DNA from: Cymbomonas tetramitiformis
Lineage: Eukaryota; Chlorophyta; Pyramimonadophyceae; Pyramimonadales; Pyramimonadaceae
Length of the DNA: 20,122 nucleotides
Direction: 5' to 3'
Assembly (NCBI GenBank): GCA_001247695.2
Contig: LGRX02009718.1
Span: 1 to 20,122 of the forward strand
Every line of letters starts with the position of its first letter. The stretch's first letter is position 1. Positions 18,901 to 20,122 of the stretch are shown one piece after another. A program made the position numbers and the translations under genes. The notes under the pieces were generated by a model. It saw only the letters and a program-made list of their open reading frames with translations. It had not been told where the DNA came from and ran no database searches.

Positions 18901-19770
18901 ACCAGCCCGGCCGCAAAAGTCACTCCAAAGCTTTATTCACGGTTGGGCCGAGGCACAGGCGTGTGAATGGTCGATGGAACACGTGGAATCTGCTTCGTCA
19001 CAGCTCCAAGCTGCAGGCTAAGCAAAGGGAGGTTGGGGGCTGGGAGCCAGCAGAAAGAGCCTATGGCACCGATGGGGGAAGGGCGCCTCTCGCATGAGCG
19101 ATCAGGGCAGTCGGCGCATCCGAGTGTGCTCGCCTCCAAATCAGCCGGGATCCGATTCGAAGGCTTTGGGATGCCGAAACGCAGAGAGAATTGAAACCAT
19201 GATCGAAAATGGCTGAAGAGAGCAGGAGGGCAGGCCCAAGAGGAGGCAGGCCGCGAACAGGACAAGTGGCGGCAAGCAGACCTCGAGGGGATGTTCCCTC
19301 GAGTGGAAACACAGGCGATAAAATCAACGGCCGTCAGTAAATGCAGCGATAAAATGCACAGGCGATACAATCGACGACCATCGGTAAAAGCAGAGATGCA
19401 ATACACAGTGATCAACGGCCGTCAGCAATGGCAGAGATGAATTGCACAGGCATTAAAATCGACGACCATCGGTAAAGGCAGAGATGCAATACACAGGGAT
19501 CAACGACCACCAGTAAAAGCAGACATGCAGTGCACATCGCGAGGGAGCAGCAGATCGCACCTCATCGGCGTCCGGAAGGAAGGAGCTGGGAGGCGGGATG
19601 AAGTAGGCCCCCGCGATGAGCACGCACAGCACAAGCAGCACCTTGAGGAAGGTCTTGAGGGTGCTGCCGGTCTCGGAGCCCCCCTTGAAGGCCTCCTCGC
19701 CGTAGAGCTGCTTCTGCCCTTGGGAGAAGCGCCACCGCAGCTGCTCGGCGGGGGACGCGCTCGCCGCCAT
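12957..19770 (-). CDS. Membrane-anchored class I SAM-methyltransferase-like protein, 12 exons, 595 aa
   Basis: Gene model built by eye; coding exons total 1,788 bp with all phases consistent. ATG 19770 has a strong Kozak context (aagATGg) and is the first ATG in its frame. Layout: residues 1-40 cytosolic; 41-58 membrane anchor FLKVLLVLCVLIAGAYFI; 71-262 acidic, low-complexity stalk; 263-353 Lys/Gly-rich then helical linker (GGKKGKKGKKGK); 354-545 methyltransferase-like domain; 545-595 Lys/Asp-rich tail. Domain motifs: VCETGFNAGHSAVNWLL (366-382, SAM-binding glycine loop), YIGFDAG (390-396, acidic end of strand 2), GDVSKTVPEF (437-446), CDLIHVDG (455-462), TLVIVDG (484-490) and GGRGFCYGRF near the end. 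The order fits the Methyltransf_24-like proteins common in algae. The usual VDGGH reads VDGSR and the usual VDD reads VDG, so activity is uncertain. A type II membrane protein of the secretory system is likely. Substrate unknown. Confidence 0.75.
13463..13678 (-). CDS. Exon 11: end of domain and Lys/Asp tail (residues 512-583)
   Basis: Acceptor TTGAAG|GTG (or nine bases further, TGCAG|GTA, in the same frame); donor ACAAG|GTAGGT. Encodes VWAQAQKEGWVKEAKCHQF, RGFCYGRF and a KKDKKDDKKDDKKDK run. Confidence 0.75.
13822..13933 (-). CDS. Exon 10: TLVIVDG motif (residues 474-511)
   Basis: Acceptor CACAG|GAGC completes the phase 2 codon; donor GCCACA|GTGAGT. Encodes SLFKMANESTLVIVDGAG, then an Ala/Gly/Pro-rich stretch that replaces the part expected after the VDD motif. 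Confidence 0.7.
14117..14238 (-). CDS. Exon 9: GDS/TVP and CDLIHVDG motifs (residues 434-474)
   Basis: Acceptor CAACAG|CTT, donor CTCAA|GTGCGT, leaving phase 2. Encodes LHWGDVSKTVPEF and KCDLIHVDGSRMGADPL. Confidence 0.8.
14674..14760 (-). CDS. Exon 8: methyltransferase-domain helix (residues 405-433)
   Basis: Acceptor CTACAG|TAC, donor ATGAAG|GTGCAC, phase 0, 87 bp. Encodes YPEKNANMVNKLANYLNGEP. The minisatellite of intron 7 begins at the base next to this exon. Confidence 0.75.
14761..15343. repeat. Intron 7 minisatellite, about ten units of ~59 bp
   Basis: The landmark tccttcaggcctgcc recurs about ten times with length variants. The unit is gtagccacatcaccgttcca followed by cgtccttcaggcctgcctc and a c(g/a)gac(c/t)ttgcaccagg tail. 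It fills the 3' three quarters of intron 7. On the coding strand the unit ends gatgtggctac, the same bases as the real acceptor of exon 8, so the splice-site region is part of the repeat. Confidence 0.9.
15560..15712 (-). CDS. Exon 7: SAM-binding motif exon (residues 354-404)
   Basis: Acceptor AATGAG|GCC (weak pyrimidine tract), donor GACAAG|GTACCG. Encodes KTVCETGFNAGHSAVNWLL and YIGFDAG, the strongest diagnostic stretch of the gene. Confidence 0.8.
15880..15923 (-). CDS. Exon 6: 44-bp small exon (residues 339-353)
   Basis: Acceptor CTGCTCAG|CCCC, donor GAGAAG|GTATCC. Its length (3n+2) is exactly what is needed to join exon 5 (phase 1) to exon 7 (phase 0), giving PALVSPTRAQFDEK. Confidence 0.6.
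16309..16537 (-). CDS. Exon 5: Lys-rich linker and helical segment (residues 263-339)
   Basis: Acceptor AATCAG|GGC, donor CTCACAG|GTGCTG, leaving phase 1. Contains GGKKGKKGKKGK, then an amphipathic helix-like run (HKAEAAILEMKKEAV) ending LKQIYPLLT. Confidence 0.7.
16853..16958. repeat. Intron 4: two 26-bp direct repeats, 80 bp apart
   Basis: The 26-mer starting gcatgtctcgctgatgactt is identical at 16853-16878 and 16933-16958. It may be the remains or the start of another intronic array. Confidence 0.8.
17106..17293 (-). CDS. Exon 4: strongly acidic stalk (residues 200-262)
   Basis: Acceptor after a pyrimidine-rich stretch, ATGAAG|TGG, which restores the phase 1 frame; donor ACAAAG|GTAGAG. 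Sequence is Glu/Asp-rich (AEEVQAEDVSPEEK). A different acceptor at 17342 would be in frame only if exon 3 ended in phase 0. Confidence 0.65.
17440..17960. repeat. Intron 3 minisatellite, about 26 units of 20 bp
   Basis: gatgacgccactcgtgcatc is repeated head to tail with single-base variants (g/a and c/t changes, and two 19-bp units). Each unit contains the palindrome catcgatg. Because 20 bp is not a multiple of three, the translation is a 20-residue repeat across 60 bp (for example RVASSMHEWRH). There are no spacers, so this is not a CRISPR array. Confidence 0.95.
17992..18256 (-). CDS. Exon 3: acidic stalk (residues 112-199)
   Basis: Acceptor GCGCAG|GAG, donor CCGCG|GTAAGT (perfect consensus), leaving phase 1. 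An alternative acceptor at 18280 would add eight residues in the same frame. Confidence 0.65.
18290..18690. repeat. Intron 2 minisatellite, seven to eight units of ~57 bp
   Basis: The unit cagaccacgcaacccctcct + aggggctccatcccccaccg + ggaagcccttcacagca recurs with internal deletions in some copies. It occupies most of intron 2 of the minus-strand gene. Confidence 0.9.
18766..18888 (-). CDS. Exon 2: acidic stalk (residues 71-111)
   Basis: Acceptor GCGCAG|GTC, donor CACGAG|GTGGGA, phase 0 at both ends, 123 bp. Rich in Glu, Ala, Val and Ser (EVIASIDEAPADTEMSQE). Confidence 0.65.
19322..19543. repeat. Intron 1 minisatellite, five units of ~44 bp
   Basis: Units start atc(a/g)acg(g/a)cc(g/a)(t/c)c at about 19323, 19370, 19411, 19458 and 19499, and contain agtaaa.gcag.gatgca. 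Odd and even units pair into an ~88-bp higher-order period. The array starts within about 20 bp of the exon 1 donor. Confidence 0.85.
19561..19770 (-). CDS. Exon 1: start and membrane anchor (residues 1-70)
   Basis: ATG 19770 to donor GATGAG|GTGCGA, phase 0. It holds the only hydrophobic segment of the protein (41-58), followed by IPPPSSFLP. The frame stays open upstream to 19989 but without an ATG. Confidence 0.75.
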
Positions 19771-20051
19771 CTTCGACTGCCGCAGATGAGAGGGCGCGGC
19801 GGCGGGCTGCCCTGCCTCCGCATCCCCCCCTTTTACCCCAAACTGCTGCAGCCGCCCACGTAGCAGCTGCGCGACATCGGAGGGCGAGGGCTCCTTGTCC
19901 CCGGCTCCGCCTGCGACGCGCGCCGAACCCCTGTGCGGCTCAAACAGCAGCCAGTGGAATCGGAAGGAGAATAGGTTCACAGTTGCCAAAGCAATAGTTC
20001 ACAAGCAGGCGCCAGGGTGCCAACAAACAGGTGCTTGCTGAACATGCCAAC
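19771..20051 (-). promoter_or_regulatory. Likely 5' UTR/promoter region of the minus-strand gene
   Basis: GC-rich DNA directly upstream of ATG 19770. The exon frame is open back to 19989 without an ATG, so this is probably leader. No TATA box was recognised. Assigned by position. Confidence 0.35.
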
Positions 20052-20122
20052 GTCACCGCTGGCGCCCTTGCTCGCTGTAAGTGTCCCTGTCACTGCTGGC
20101 GCCCTTGCTCGCTGTAAGTGTC
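20052..20122. repeat. 37-bp tandem repeat at window edge
   Basis: The word ggcgcccttgctcgctgtaa occurs in units starting gtcac(c/t)gctgg at 20052 and 20089, nearly identical; the second unit is cut off by the window end. Confidence 0.85.

Overview
The window looks like eukaryotic nuclear DNA, most likely from a microalga. The grounds are spliced genes with GT-AG introns, a secreted single-exon gene with a good Kozak context, abundant satellites and minisatellites, and a non-autonomous DNA transposon. The species cannot be named from the sequence. No rRNA, tRNA or CRISPR array is seen, and there is no prokaryote-style operon.

Left third (1-5600) is almost gene-free and built from repeats: a short GC-rich tandem repeat at the edge; a 171-bp sequence present twice with no visible differences (245-415 and 4328-4498); a 1,971-bp Mutator-like non-autonomous transposon (1275-3245) with ~103-bp terminal inverted repeats and an exact 9-bp target duplication, carrying a 185-bp satellite inside; a degenerate ~175-bp palindromic array (about 3490-4260); and an AT-rich foldback element (about 4499-5535).

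Middle (5600-12950): a small gene for a basic protein with 43-residue RG-rich repeats (5749-6483); a 186-bp satellite (7270-7880); a clear intron-less gene for a secreted RgpF-like/glycosyltransferase-like protein (8814-9848); a doubtful small ORF with a poly(A) signal; and a decayed minus-strand gene (10568-11661) with an NPPF motif, one dominant frame and five internal stops. A short sequence encoding a YDxxxDSDxM-type motif recurs at three places on both strands here.

Right third (12957-19770) is GC-rich and is explained by one large minus-strand gene not visible as a single ORF. I reconstructed 12 exons with phase-consistent GT-AG junctions, giving 595 residues: a short cytosolic N-terminus, one membrane anchor, an acidic stalk, a Lys-rich linker, a class I SAM-methyltransferase-like domain (VCETGFNAGHS, GDVSKTVPEF, CDLIHVDG, TLVIVDG) and a Lys/Asp-rich tail. 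At least four of its introns each carry a different minisatellite (44, 57, 20 and ~59 bp units). In one, the repeat unit includes the 3' splice-site region itself. In another, the repeat-filled intron is open in the upstream exon's frame. This gene and its repeat-packed introns are the most interesting thing in the window.

The genes show no sign of working in one pathway. The methyltransferase-like membrane protein and the secreted GT-like protein may both serve the secretory system or cell surface, but that is inference.
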